A stretch of 64,000 nt of DNA from Aporrectodea caliginosa (taxonomy: Eukaryota > Annelida > Clitellata > Crassiclitellata > Lumbricidae): the NCBI GenBank assembly GCA_020284085.1, contig JACEVL010000272.1:313501-377500 (forward strand), written 5' to 3'. Below, piece by piece: positions 1 to 12,805 of the stretch. The position numbers were made by a program, and so were the translations under genes. The notes beneath the pieces are model-generated. The model was not told the DNA's origin and made no database searches. It saw only the letters and a program-made list of their open reading frames with translations. The first letter of the stretch is position 1. Each line of letters starts with the position of its first letter.

Positions 1-312
1 ATAATTAGAAAATATGACTTAGAAAATATGACTTAGAAAATAATTAGAAAATATGACTTAGAAAATATGACTTAGAAAACAATTAGAAAATAATTAGAAA
101 ATATGACTTAGAAAATAATTAGAAAATATGACTTAGAAAATAATTAGAAAATAATTAGAAAATAACTAGAAAATATGACTTAGAAAATAATTAGAAAATA
201 TGACTTAGAAAATAATTAGAAAATATTACTTAGAAAATAATTAGAAAATATGACTTAGACAATAATTAGAAAATATGACTTAGAAAATATGACTTAGAAA
301 ATATGACATGGA
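1..312. repeat. AT-rich minisatellite
   Basis: Tandem array built from two short related words, one containing ATATGACTTAGAAA and one containing ATAATTAGAAA, in irregular alternation with a combined period near 25 bp. It starts before the window edge and decays after about 310. No coding potential is seen. The unique sequence that follows (313-599) holds no gene I can support. Confidence 0.9.
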
Positions 313-603
313 ACTAGTGCGAAAATAATTTTATATATATTTCCGATACACTCTCTCACATATCTGTTACCAGACTTCAAATTTTTACACCGGATACTAA
401 ATATGATGCCTTACTATCCACGTGCAATATTTAATCTTATATATATATAACTTTGAATTTCTTAATTACAGTGATTGACTGCAATTTCTTTCGATTGAAA
501 GCAAGACGTGATGCTATCTAGTAGCCAGAGGCGGTAATTGTTGACACAGAGCCATTCAAGAGGTTGTTTCCTTTTGATTTTAAATTCAATGATAATATCT
601 TAA

Positions 604-1567
604 CCCTAGGGCTACCAAGCTTTTGTGACGTTGGCTACCAAGGGGGTTGAGAAGACCGCCCCCTGGATTTCGTGTTGGGTTTCACATATCATAACTTGTA
701 ATACACCAATGGTTTCAGCATTCAATTCTGTTCAGAATGGTATATTTAGTTGTACATTATGTGAATGCACCTCGAAATTACATCATTTTTAACAAAGGAA
801 CCAATAATTAGCGATATTTTATATTATTGCGTACATTTTGTACTTTTTGGATAAACAAATATACGATTATGTGTGTTTTGAAACTGATCTGTGTATCCAA
901 GATACACAAATACATACCTACACATGTTTATATACGTATAAATATGCATCCACACATATATACATGTACATGTGTGCATGCATACATGTACAATGCTGCA
1001 TTCAGCCATTTTCACACAGATTACGCGTATTATTATTTATTTTGATCACTTCCGGTTTTCAAAAGACAAACATGTAAGTATGCAAATGAAGCCCTACATT
1101 CCCTCTAAGGAATGGTATATTTGTTTCTCTTCCAGGAAGACAAATGAATACGCTACAGACAAAAACTAAGGGGGAGTCCTTTCATTCAGCCATTTTTCAC
1201 TCATATTACGGGTATTATTATTTATTTTGATCACTTTCGGTTTACAAAAGACAAACATTTAAGCAAGCAAATGAAGCCCTACATACCCTCTAAAGAATGG
1301 TATATTTGTTTCTCTTCCAGGAAGAAAAATGAGTACGCTATAGACGAAAACTAGGGGGGTCGTATCAACCCCCACTGGTACCTCGGGTATATCGGGTGTA
1401 ACTTTTGAATGGAGTCAGATATCACAATGATGTTTACCTAAAAATGTACGCAACAGATCCTGCTACAGCTACCTAAAATATCAAAATTATATTCTACATG
1501 GAACTAGTTTTCGAAGCAAAAAACCTAGGGGGGTCGTAATAACCCCCCCCCCTTGGTAGCCCGAGGG
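604..1567. mobile_element. Non-autonomous piggyBac-like element (MITE)
   Basis: The left end reads CCCTAGGGCTACCAAG directly after TTAA (600-603). The right end is its imperfect inverse, CTTGGTAGCCCGAGGG, directly before TTAA (1568-1571). A TTAA target duplication with CCC/GGG ends is the piggyBac signature. The body of 964 bp has no transposase. It is mostly a tandem duplication of about 180 bp (roughly 1003-1172 and 1183-1355), each copy starting near a CCATTTTTCAC-type stretch and ending in CTAGGGGG. Small open frames here are chance. The superfamily rests on ends and target site, not on a protein. Confidence 0.75.
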
Positions 1568-1571
1568 TTAA

Positions 1572-4380
1572 ATATGAACCACATGATAGTCGGAAACAGG
1601 ATAGTGCAGGAAAACAAACAAGTAATAAAAACAGTAATAAAAAAATCATTGATACACAGCATGTTAGCGTTTGCTAAGACTACATTGTTACTTGCAAGAG
1701 TTGACCTACAGTACATTGCCTGCAATTCGAAAATAAGAGGTGCAATATTTATGGTACGGGTTTCCTAACAGTTTCCATTTTAGGCCTACAATATCACTTT
1801 AGCCTACTTGGATGCTTCTTCAAATATGCAAAGGAGAAAATGAAGACGCTTATATGTATAATAATTGCTTACGCCCCGTGTAGAAATTAAATAGGGACCT
1901 AAAACGTTTTCAATGAATTTATCGGATGAGATCATTCACCGCCGCCGCCTGTTTGAATGGATGACACGTCATTTAATGTCCCCCATGTACGGACCATGCC
2001 AATTCATTATTTAAATCTCTGAAAAAATCCACCATCGGTATGCGAACCATCATCCGCACGCACATAGGCTCCTGGACGTAGAGAGGACAAGAACGGGGTC
2101 AGAGGTCGCTGACGGCGGGGCACCTGATTTATTTAATAGGCTCTGGTGTAACAGAAAGGTTTGTTTCAAAGTCCGTATTATTCCTTAGCTTTAGAGAAAA
2201 AATGACCGGTTTAAAATGCTTCTAAACATTTTTATACAGCGACCGTATACCCTGCATCCTGCTCATTTTCCGCTGAATTGCTCAGACAGTTGAGATTCTT
2301 CACCACTCCTGCCTGCTTGAATGGGTTCCACGTCAGTTAAGGTTCCCTGTATCGACCGTACTAAAGCCTGAATTGAAATCTATTAAATAAGCCATAAAGA
2401 CGCCATGAAGTAGACCTACGCTGTGCATGGCTTAGGTGTGATTTTCAGAGTGTACGTATGAGGGGTACTGAACGGAGGTATCGTACCCTACTATCCATGG
2501 CCACAGTCAGGAATCTGCACAATGTTTAGTATGATCTTGGCAGTTATTAATACATGTAGAATTGTAGATGTTTAAAATACAGTTGCAAAACTTTAACATA
2601 CATATACTGGCTTTTGAATCAGAATAAGAAGGGATCAGAGGTCTCTGACGGCATGCGATTTGTTGAATTGGTGCAGTCCAGGCAATTCATATATAAAAGA
2701 CTATCATACATTTACCTCTGAGAAACATTTAATAGTTACGAACATCTCGTCCCAGTCACATCAACTCGCAGTTAGTAGCCTATATACTATAACCACACCG
2801 CTGAACCTGACCTTACAATTCTCTGCCCTCCTTTCACCTCATCGTTAAAATTTAGCAATCGATCCAGAGTCAAGCTACTACATCACTTTGGGACCAACTG
2901 CCACCTGAACTGCGTCAGTTATCTCACACATACCATCCGCTCACCTGCTCTGTACCTCGTGTAGTCTCTGCGTAGGTCTTTAAATCTGCTGCACAAAGTG
3001 ACCTAGTTGTTCTTTCAGCCACAACTTCGCTGTGGCTGGTTAAGCTTTCTGAATAGCTTGCCTAGCACCATACGACATGAGCTCCTGGGTCTTTCTTTAC
3101 CTCTATTCCGTAAACCTTATATCTAAAAAAAAACGCAAGAATATTGAACACATCTTCTAGGTATTTGTGGTATGTTTTCCGGATCGTTTTAACTTCTGTT
3201 AAATAAACATAATTCTCAATTGCGAAACGATGGATAACTTAGTATGACTTAAAGTCTGTTGAAATTGCAAGAAAATCGAGTGAAACAACGAAAACTACAA
3301 AGATCACAGTAAGAAAAAGCTTTTGTCTGTTGATGTCAAACGTAGACAAGGAAGTCGTCAGTTCTTGTATTGGTACGATTTTTAACAGATCAATGTCTGT
3401 TGACATGATATCGGAAAAGATCGAAATGGACGCAAAATTTAATCGTAATGCTCTGGTTTTCTTTGTATTTCAAAATTAAAATTCAGTAATCCTTAAGCGC
3501 CAACTTAAAATAGAAAATATTTTTAGAAAGTTGTGTGCACGATCCTAAATAGGCCTATAGGGAGATGCCCTGATTAAAATTAGTTCAAAATAGTGTTCAC
3601 TGTTAATGAAAATATATCTTAACTTTCATTCTAATTAACCTCGTATATCAACTTTAAAAGCAAATGAACTTTTCAAAATTATGCCCCTACATTTTTATTT
3701 CCTCACAAAATCGACTTTCACGTCAAACTGTGTAGATTTAAAGTGCTTTAAAGATGGATGTTAAAAACTAACAATAATTCATATTCAATTTCAATAGATG
3801 TTGACAGAGCAACTGGTGCTCAAAATATATGGGAGTGGGTCATTCTGCTTAGAGTCAATCTTTAATACGTTATTCTTAGATCAATCTTTAACCACAGGTT
3901 GTACAACTTGATGATTGTTCAACTTTCGCGAAATGTCCCGAACTTACCTCTGAAAACTACGGAAATATCTGGGGAACTCAATAATTAGAATAATATCGAA
4001 CCGGGTTGAATTGAATGTCAAAAAAGAAACAGACCTCATTCTAGTTGAGAAGTAATCAACGTTTTGATTCCTATACTGACTGCATTGATGACTCCATCAT
4101 GGAGGGCTACTTGTCTCTAATTTGCAAGAACCATGAATGTTATGTTTGACTCCACTGTACACTTTGCTAGTCATGACTGAATCCATGTGCTTAATTGTGA
4201 CTGGCTGAATTTGCCTATGAGTATTGCATAAAGGACATAAAAATCTTCTTCAATCTAGTTTAAATAAATATTGCTGCGGTATAGTAAAGTTTGGGACCAT
4301 AGATTTTCTCACTGGTTAGTGGTTACTTCCTTCATAACTTTCTATAGGCCTACCAATCACTTGACTTCATATCTGACCTT
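1572..4380. other. No gene seen; diverged internal duplications
   Basis: No open frame with recognisable protein sequence on either strand. Two segments look like old duplicates: around 1,940-2,130 and around 2,300-2,680, sharing a CACGTCA-type stretch and a GTCAGAGGTC-CTGACGGC stretch. The rest is AT-rich sequence without a signal I can name. Confidence 0.5.
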
Positions 4381-4619
4381 TTACTTACTTACAGATTGCA
4401 GTCCCGCTTTAACAAGGTCGGTGCACAGGCAACCGCGATTGTCAGACTAGATGCTAAGCATTCTCCCGCAAAATGCGGTGGAAACGCGAACTGACAGTCT
4501 GCAAGACACAATGCTAAGCAACTGAATGTAAGTGTTTAGTAAATTTTTGAAGACTTCAACGCAGCGCTGTCGATTCGATATTGAGCCAGCAATGTCAGGT
4601 CTGATAGAGCTTAGAACAC

Positions 4620-4800
4620 AAATTTCATCGCACAACTTGTCGAGTTTAGTGTGGGAAAGCAAGAACAACATTAATTTTGGTGAAGTGTATGTACATGTAT
4701 ACACCAAATTCGGGGACAATTTGGGATCAATCCGGGACACGGGACGCACAAGGCCGATTCCTGTACTGTCCCGGCGAATCCGGGACGTGTGACAACCCTA
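4620..4800 (+). repeat. Dispersed repeat, also present at 37.88-38.04 kb
   Basis: The stretch from AAGAACAACATT through GGATCAATCCGGG is also present, diverged and inverted, at about 37,880-38,040. It ends in a GTCCCGG-rich tract. It may be the edge of a transposon, but I see no terminal repeats or target duplication. The open frame across it is not supported as a gene. Sequence 4,801-5,403 holds nothing I can name. Confidence 0.45.
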
Positions 4801-5430
4801 CTAAAAATGTTTGTTTGGTTGGACTAAAACGGTTAATTGACATGTTTTTCATATAATAATCATAATTATTGTAAATATCCTTACATCGTTTCCAGTCTAT
4901 TGTCGAATCTTGAGGACACCTTAGAAGAGATTACCAGACTGCCATGCTGCTATAATCGCAGAGGACTCCATGCTCTCCTTGCTGTTAGACTCAGAGCTGA
5001 ATTTATTGGTCCAACTCATGATGGCCATTTACTCGACCTGGTGTATGCCACTAAGCCCCTCTACCGCTTCTGGTAAACGATTAAGTCTGTGGTCAAAACG
5101 AAGCCTAAAGCCGTTGTCGTAACTTCTGATCCGGCTAGTCACTGTAAGCTTAATCGCTCTGCTGGATCAGGCGATAGAACTGACGATAGAACAGGTGATA
5201 GGACAATAATTTATTAACTACGTGTTCGTAGCCCTGAATCTATCCTCAAGATTCAGGAACTATTATAATCCGTGCAGGATTGGAACTTCAATCTAGCATG
5301 CGACTCTACTGTAACAGAGGTCTGTCTCCTTCTCCTACTTCTACAGTTTCATAGCAGAGGCGTTAGATCTCATCTTTCCGATTTAAAGAATAACAATAAA
5401 AGCACGTGACCCTGCATATATGTATGATTG

Positions 5431-5494
5431 AATGTATGTATGTATGTATGTATGTATGTATGTATGTATGTATGTATGTATGTATGTATGTATG

Positions 5495-5528
<34 letters not shown>

Positions 5529-5570
5529 TGTATGTATGTATGTATGTATGTATGTATGTATGTATGTATG
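5431..5570. repeat. (ATGT)n microsatellite
   Basis: About 35 units of the tetranucleotide with one interruption near 5497. It reads as open frame on both strands (Met-Tyr-Val-Cys repeats), which is an artefact. The same microsatellite resumes at 8,701-8,730, on the other side of the transposon at 5,571-8,700, so the transposon inserted into it. Confidence 0.95.
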
Positions 5571-8500
5571 TTAGGGTGATTCATGTCACAATGGGAAAAA
5601 ATTATTTTTCCTGATTTGTCGACATAATAGATAATTTTGTTCCTTTGGTCTTTCTGAACAATTCAGCAAAATCTTACTATAACCTATGAATGTTTACTGG
5701 TCGCTCAATGCCCTAAAATCTTAGAGGGGTCTATTTGAAGAAACAACGAAATTGCCATTGACAGGCACTGGAATGCAACAATCCTAATTACATTGGGCAA
5801 CAATCCTATAAGCAAGAATTATGTACATAGTCATAGGCCATACATAAACAATTAGTTCCTACTTTGTTGTTTATTACCATGAAGCCTTTTGAATTGTAAT
5901 ATTTATTCTGAGCTGTGATGTCATTGTAGTAATATATTATCACTACACGCTTACGTATGTATGGATGCTTGTAAGTATATGGCTATCTATAAGCTTATAG
6001 AACCTTGCCCGAAAGTCACGGAGTCTTTAGATGAACTCATGCTGAATCTGTTATGGGGAACTAACTAGGCTGTCTTAGAATCTAATCTCCTATTCTACAC
6101 AAATCACAAGAGATTGATTATCGATGATTATTATTATATGAACAACCTTCAATATAGCGTTTACTAAATAGACACAGATAGTATAATCATGTTTATAATT
6201 ACCGACCAATTTCCTTCCAACCAATAAGAGATGTTGCTACGATTAGACGATCCGAGTACAGGTGATCTTGTTCGGACGCGATAGTCGATTGCACTAATCT
6301 TCTGCTCTCCTGACTATTCGATGATTTTTCTTCTCCAGAGTCTTTCCTCCGACTATCGGTTGCTGATCCGTCGTCTCTCTTGCGTCCTCCTGCGAACTCT
6401 TCTTCGTGTCTCTCCTCTGCTTCACGACTCGTCAACCCGTCAACAACCTCTTCTTATCCATCTGTCCTTACCTTATATGTGAGTATCGATCTAGGGAATT
6501 GTCAATCACCTGTCTTTCACTTATCATGGTCTCGCCTACGTAGGCGGTCCTTCTTCTGGCATCACCCATTCCTGTATCCGTGCCTATCAATGCATGCCTC
6601 CTTCCTGTTGTTTGATACTTAGTGCCTGAACCATTAACATAGTTTGTAACTGCCTCCTTGCTATATTCTCTTGCATACACTGACAGTGATTAATTTATCC
6701 TTTAGCTGCGTCTACCTCTACTCCTAGGCTGACTCATTTCACTAATAATAATATTAATTATAATCTATATGCTGGTAATGACGATGACGTTATTTATCGG
6801 CATTACATCATCGTTAAGAAGTAGGAATAATTTCACATATTTATATACAAAAGGTACAAATGCATAGCTTTCAGCCGTATAGGATTTGTATTAGACAGTG
6901 TGAGAAAGAAAATTAAAAGCATTGTTTTAATACACTTTATGCTGAAATTGAAGTTTTTTAAATCTTCATTTCATAAATGTCATTTTTGTGAGAATCCCAT
7001 TTTTCGAAGTATGATTTAAAAGATAACGAAAACTGGCTTTCTGCAGTTTATTCGTTTATGCGTCATTCTTATAGACCTAGCTGCAACAGAATAATTACAG
7101 ATAATGGCTTTATTTACTGAATTACAGCTAGCAGTGTAAATGGAAGAAAACTTTTGCACTTCTGCGACAAGGTTGAAGACTGAAGTCACGTTATTTGGGA
7201 AACGAGAAGCAATCCTTCCAATTAATGTATTGCCTACAGGAGGCAACACACTATACACATTTCTCGTTTTTTTATCATCACAAGATTTGAATAAGACTGT
7301 CAGAGAGTTTGAATGCAATGATTATCAAGTTAATCTGAATTTGGAACACAGCTAGAATTCTTACAGCAATTTAGTCGAAGATAGTGTAAAAGCAAAGGCT
7401 CTAGTGGACGAGTATAATTTGATCAAGAAAAGTAAAACAGGGACTTTGAGTAACAGACAAGCCAGATGCACATTTTTGATATTGCCAATTAGCAAACTGA
7501 GCATGTTCTAAAAATTGATAAGAATAAGTGGTTTTTGGCAGATCAGCGAGAACCACGAAAGATGAGCATGGCTGATGACAAGGATCTTAGTAAGAAAGAG
7601 GCAAGAGTGGCAAAACACAAGATCAGAGTTGAACCCAGGTAGAAGCATGAAATGCTAAGAAAATCAGCTGAAGAGTCTAGTTCAAGTAATCGGGCAACTA
7701 GGATTGCAAGAGCAGTACGTGAATGATGACGAAGACAATAATGATGATGATGACGACGATGGAAACATGAATTTGGCTATGAAGTCAAGATCCCATTGTA
7801 TAACAAAAACAGTTGAATACCCCTCCTGAAGATTTACAAGAAGATACACCAGACAAAAAACCTTACATTTTTCAAAGCAGAATCTGCATTGGATCACATA
7901 AACTTGTCGGACCTCGCTATCTTGGTAGCTGCCATTATTACTTAAGCAAACTGTTGATATGCGGATGAAGGCCCATTGCAATTTTCAACTGTTCATCGCA
8001 TGCAATAATCTGTCAGCAAGACTAGATTAGGCCTATCTTTCAAGAGACAGTTACAAGGAAGTGATGGAATTGTGGCATTCGAGGAGAGACGGTCTGTGAT
8101 GGGATGTATCGTTTCAGATAGTCAGGTGCATTTGGCCACATGGATGACTAAATGTCATTTATTGCTTGGAGACCAATATTTTTATAGATCAATCTCAATT
8201 GACTGCCTCTGAGAGAAGAAATGTCACTGCATTCTATTTATTTGCAAGTAATATATACGTGAGAGAATGAAGAGCTAGTCCGGTGGCATCTGATACCCCA
8301 GTTAATGACTTGTAGTTGAACAAACAGATCAGGTACCGGAGGATTCCTGGTGAATAATTCTACAATAAAAGTCTACAATTATTGTACACTTTTTAAAAGA
8401 CTTTTTTAATCAATAGATGTTGTGAATGAATATCTGTTTTCTTGTGACTACCTCGAGTTACTAATCAATCTATGATTCATGCTATTCAACTTTATTGTGT

Positions 8501-8700
8501 GTGATATATCATATGGCCATCAGCCCATCACCTCAATTTGTAACATGAATACGACTGTATGGAAAGTTTTGTTGAGCGACCTCTAAAATGCATTTGATTT
8601 TGAAAATTTTTATACAGAATTTATTCTGTACACAAAAGGAACAAAATTAGCAACTATGCTCATTAAACTTTCCCAAAATATTTCTGTTGAATCACCCTAA
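5571..8700. mobile_element. DNA transposon with TTAGGGTGATTCA termini, degenerate
   Basis: The left end TTAGGGTGATTCA and the right end TGAATCACCCTAA are perfect 13-bp inverted repeats. Subterminal similarity continues imperfectly: a TAATTTTGTTCCTTT stretch lies near 5,631 and its inverse near 8,636, and GGTCGCTCAA lies near 5,700 and inverted near 8,574. Both flanks are the ATGT microsatellite, so the target duplication cannot be read. The length is 3,130 bp. The interior from about 7,140 to 8,340 (+) holds broken transposase-like coding sequence, including FLADQREPRKMSMADDKD (about 7,530-7,585) and a lysine-rich stretch, with stops and frameshifts. I cannot assign the superfamily. Confidence 0.7.
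7140..8340 (+). pseudogene. Broken transposase-like coding sequence
   Basis: Pieces of protein-like sequence lie in changing frames inside the 5,571-8,700 element. They include an N-terminal part beginning MEENFCTSATRL, a charged segment with KKEARVAKHK at about 7,596, and a serine/aspartate-rich stretch at 7,680-7,760. Many stops interrupt it. Resemblance to repetitive transposon proteins with a similar FLADQ-type segment is from memory and weak. It is most likely the dead transposase of the host element. Confidence 0.4.
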
Positions 8701-8740
8701 TGTATGTATGTATGTATGTATGTATGTATGCATGAGCACT

Positions 8741-8947
8741 TGTTATAGCGCCCCTTCAACATTTCTACTCAGAGGCGCTCCCGACTACAGCAACGCGGAC
8801 ACTGAATCGGAGTTTCACGCCGAAGCGCATGAGCAATTGCGAGTGAAGTACTTGCCCAGGGTCCCTCACGCGGCGGCTTGAGGTGGATTCGAACCCGCAA
8901 CTCTCCGGCTGCAAGGCACCAAACATAGACCTACACCGCCGCGCCCC
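8741..8947 (-). mobile_element. tRNA-derived SINE, single-head form
   Basis: Read on the minus strand it starts GGGGCGCGGCGGTGTAGGTC (A-box-like), carries a B-box GGGTTCGAATCC, then a body with GCAATTGCTCATGCG, and ends in the tail GCGCCTCTGAGTAG...GGGGCGCTATA. Copies at 39,020 and 49,200 share it. This copy has one tRNA-like head module, whereas the other two have two. It directly abuts the microsatellite bordering the DNA transposon. Small open frames in it are not genes. Confidence 0.85.
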
Positions 8948-9099
8948 ACACAATGTATCACGTAAGAATTTTGAGAAAAATGGTTTGAAGGATTTTGAAA
9001 CAAATGCCCAGAAATTTACTTAGTGCATACATTTGCAATGTACTTGTTATTTATTTTTAGACATTTTAAAATTGAACAGCCGCTGATTTGCGTTTGTAT

Positions 9100-11170
9100 T
9101 CAATGTCAGAAGCGTCTCAAAGTAAACAATCGACAATGTAATTCTGCCATCATACTAGTGCTCCACATACCCTTGAGTCGTTTCTCCATTGTGGCAATGT
9201 TCTGATAAAATCGTTTGCCATGTTAATCGCTGACATCACTAAGATTTGCATGGGAAAATCCAGACGAGAATGAAAGAAATGTATTTTTATTAACATCCAT
9301 AAGATGCATTGCCTGAAGTATCTTTTAAACTAACTGAATATAATTTGGTGATTTGTTATTGCCGAGAAAATTAACGTCCTTCAAAGACTGCCACCCAGTT
9401 AACTCAATTTTATTCAGGAGTTCGTCAAAGCGACTGTCATTCATCAGTTCTCTTATCTGTGGACCAGGAAATATGCCTTCTCATATCTTGGCTTCACTTA
9501 TGCGAGGAAACTTGTCTCTTAAGATTTTTGAACCCCTTCCCTTCTTTGTTAAATACCTTAACAAAGTTCTTCACTAGTTCAAGCTTGATGTGAGGAGGTG
9601 GCAAGAAAATCTTACTGGGTTCAACACGTGGTAACAAATGACTGCGACGTGGCCAGTGGGTAGTGGGAATCTTTTGCACGACTATCCCACTCACAAATGA
9701 ATCAACAACACTTCGTATACCCTAGGTGCATCCAACAAGAAGCTGAAGAAGTTGTTGCGTAACTACGGTCGCTTTCCACTGCAGAACGATAGGGTTAGTA
9801 CGAATCTGACTCACTGCCCTCACTGGATCCAGACCAGACTTCCTTATGCGTTCAACCAGAATAATACAGGAAACAAGTCCTTGCAAAGATGGCGCTCAGT
9901 GCATCCTGCTTTTTGGCGAAGAGTCTTAAGGTGACTGATGTCCTCGAAGAACTGGCAACAACGTAGTCAACGACGAGTAATAATTCAATTCCTCTTTATT
10001 GAAGTAAACAACCGACAACGTAATTCTGCACGTTCGTACACTTCGCAGCAGAACACCTAACTAATTCTTACACACGAATCTTAGCTAACCACAGAAACGA
10101 TCACATTAGCACTTAACTGCTAAATAGAAATTCTCATACTAATACTCTCTAACTGTTCGACTCTTCTATCACTGTGACTGTTACTCTCAACTCTCTTTTC
10201 AACTCTCTCTTCAACTCTCTCTTCAACTCTCTTCTCTATTGAAAACGTGGCCCGTACAGGCCATTAAATTGGTTCAATTAATTAGAATGTTCTAGAAGCA
10301 TATTCTACATGGCGGTTAACATGAGCACTCTACCGGTCGACCTTACCCATAAGAATCATCGGGTCACATACGACCAATTTGAACCGGCACCACATTGCAA
10401 AAATCCACTCGGTTCAGAAAATTTAAAATACTTGAACCGGTGCCAATCTAAGGATTTCACTCACAATTTACATGGGCATTTCAAAAGAATTGAACTAGGC
10501 ACTAATTAACTAATAATTCACTTAGTTACTCACTCAATCAACCAAAATCACCAAATCCAAAATTTGGAGGAATGGCCCAAAACATTTTTCAAAAAGAAAT
10601 AACAGTTTGAAACATGATTTTTGGCTCCCATCATATCATTGGAACAGCAAGTGCACTTATTATATGCCATTGCATAATTCATATAAAGTCATTGTCAACA
10701 GAAATTAAGGAAATTATGCCACAATTCAAATTTTGCCATAAACTGCTACAAATTTCAAATCACAACATAGATAACAATTATGCCTACTGACACGATAGAT
10801 GACAGTAACAGCGCCGATAGAAGATTAGGATATTCCACTGGTTTCGTGCTTTTCGAGGAATGGCCCAAAACATTTGTCAAAATTAAATAACAGTTTGAAA
10901 CATGATTTTTTGCTCCCTTTATATCATTGGAATAGCAAACGGCACAGGCGGCCGAGAACCAGTAATCCATGCTCTGAGATTGACTGCGCAAGATGTGCAA
11001 CAAATTTTAGGTACCCAACCTTTATCCTGGTCGCCAACTTTATATCCAACGTACAGTTCATGTGTTTTCTTACACAAGGGAGTTATCGCCTTCTTTTGAG
11101 ATTTTTAAGTGAACTCGCCGTAGTTGTAACACAACGGCTGTTGACGCATACTTTACATTTCTGACTCAAC
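9100..11170 (-). pseudogene. Broken member of a repetitive gene family
   Basis: Two halves of one degenerate coding sequence are visible on the minus strand. The N-terminal half (about 11,160-10,750) includes, across frames, a Cys-containing segment, then WITGSRPPVPFAIPMI-like sequence, KNHVSNCY and KPVEYPNLLSAL. The C-terminal half (about 9,730-9,100) includes IFLPPPHIKLELVKNFVK, a GFKNL segment, a SRLDF segment and GKRFYQNIATMEKR. This order matches a repeat-like family of uncharacterised proteins I recall from many invertebrate genomes. A second partial copy of the NHVSNCYF exon lies at 10,572-10,700, so part has been duplicated. Stops and frameshifts are frequent. It has no product, and whether the family is host or transposon in origin I cannot say. 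Confidence 0.55.
9735..10570. other. Spacer with a short minisatellite
   Basis: This separates the two halves of the broken gene. At 10,185-10,240 there are about four units of a CTCTCTTCAA-type 13-bp repeat. No coding sequence is supported. The small open frames here have no recognisable motif. Confidence 0.5.
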
Positions 11171-11259
11171 TTCCTACTTTATAACGTTTGAGTGAGCGAG
11201 AACTGCTAAACGTCCTTATAAGAAAACTGACAAAGCAAGGCTTTTGGCTCTGCAACTCC

Positions 11260-12800
11260 CCTACATTCGAAGAGATGTGCGTCAAAGCTGACCGCGCTCT
11301 ATTTTCCAAATATATTGGCTAACCCTGGGCATGTCCTCCATGGTGTACTCCCTCCAGTTCATGAATCACAATACTATTCACGGCCTCGTCCTCACAACCG
11401 TGAAATTCCACGTTCTGACCTCCTCACTAGAATGCGGTCCACTTGACAGATGACGAAAGCAGTAACGGCTGCTCTAGCGGCCTCGAAAGGCAAGGACTTG
11501 ATACAGCTCCTGATGAGACGGAGCTGACGGAAGCAACAGCCGAACGACCGCGCGACGTGGCGCCTCATGGACAAATCTGACTCCAGCAGGACGCCGAGAT
11601 CACGCACCGATGTCGAAGGCGTGATGGAAACCCCGCAGATGTTCAGCGCACCGGTGTCGAGGTGGAGGCACCGTCTGCTGGTTGCGCACCACATAAAAGT
11701 CCGTCTTCTCGGGGTTAAGCCGCAGTCTATTTGATCGCATCCACTCGGCGATCCGCTCAACACCCAGCTCCATTCGCTGTCGCTGGTGTGCAACCGTTGA
11801 TGGAAGTCCTGACGTGTAGAGCTGCGTGTCGTCGGCATAGAAGTGAGATGACAGGCCAAGACTCGCGGCAAGCTCTCCCACGTCAGCGGTGTAGAGTAGG
11901 AACAACAGCGGTCCGAGGACGGAGCCTTGAGGTACTGCACACATGGTAGAGAGCGGACGGATGAATGAACCCCGTCGAAGAACACTGTCTGTTGGCGACC
12001 GCAGAGGTAAGAGCGTAGCCTGTCGAGCGCCACCGAGCGGATCCCGTACGTTCTCGACAAGCGCTCAACCAGGATGTCATGGTCGACCGTGTCGAATGCA
12101 CCAGAGAGATCCAACAGACCGAGCAAAGCGTGGTCACCCGCGTCGATCGCCTCGATGATGTCGGTAACCACCTTCAAGAGTGCTGTCTCGGTCGAGTGGC
12201 AACTCCGATAGGCCTACTGATGGGTTGGCAGGAGGCCAGCCGACGTCAGGTACTCGGTCAGCTGGACGCTGGCTACGCGTTCGAGAAGCTTTGATAGAAC
12301 CGACAGGTTGGAAATGGGTCGGTAGCTTGAAAGATCACAGCGAGGAATCGCCGGCTTCTTGAGGCGAGGGGTGACGTATGCGTCCTTGTAACTCATCGGA
12401 AAGGCGCCAGAGGACAGCGATAAGTTGAAAGCAGATGCGATGTATGGAGCGAGCAGATTAATGCAGGATTTGAGCAGCCACGTGGGCATGGGATCTTTCA
12501 TGGAGAACTTGTCCACGGCATCTTCAACCATCTGGCAAACGATTGCTGGCGTAACGGGCGTGAAGGAGGAGAACCGATGAGCTGATGATATGTCATGAAA
12601 CACGGGTGGTGGCGCTCCGTCTGTGGCCGTCCTGACATCAGAGACCCTCCGATCGAAGAAATCGGCAAATGCCTCGGCGGATAGTCTTGGAGCCGAACTC
12701 GGGGCGCCATCCCCTCCTCTGCCCAGTCCATCATTTATGACACGCCAGAGAGACGCCGGGTCACGTCGAGCGTCAATTCTCGAGATCCAGTAACTACTAA
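11260..12800 (-). mobile_element. LINE fragment with reverse transcriptase, CR1/Jockey-like
   Basis: Minus-strand coding sequence in at least three frames. 12,603-12,214 carries the finger and early palm region (DPMPTWLLKSCINLLAP, then SYRPISNLSVLSKLLERV). 12,177-11,392 carries LGLLDLSGAFDTVDHDIL, the first catalytic Asp motif. 11,944-11,600 carries VPQGSVLGPLLFLLY and HFYADDTQLY, the Asp-Asp catalytic box. Frameshifts separate them, so it is dead. The endonuclease domain is absent: the 5' side is cut at 12,805 by the LTR element. The shared LINE/SINE 3' tail seen elsewhere is also absent. The clade is assigned by motif style only. Confidence 0.85.
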
Positions 12801-12805
12801 CTAAC

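Noticed and set aside
4532..4792. 86-codon open frame
   Set aside because: It overlaps a dispersed repeat whose other copy (37.9 kb) does not keep the frame.
5363..5614. Open frames on both strands in the ATGT microsatellite
   Set aside because: Tetranucleotide repeats without stops give periodic Met-Tyr-Val-Cys or Ile-His-Thr-Tyr peptides; there is no gene.
8687..8953. Short open frames in the SINE
   Set aside because: The region is a tRNA-derived SINE; the frames end at its tail and are not kept between copies.
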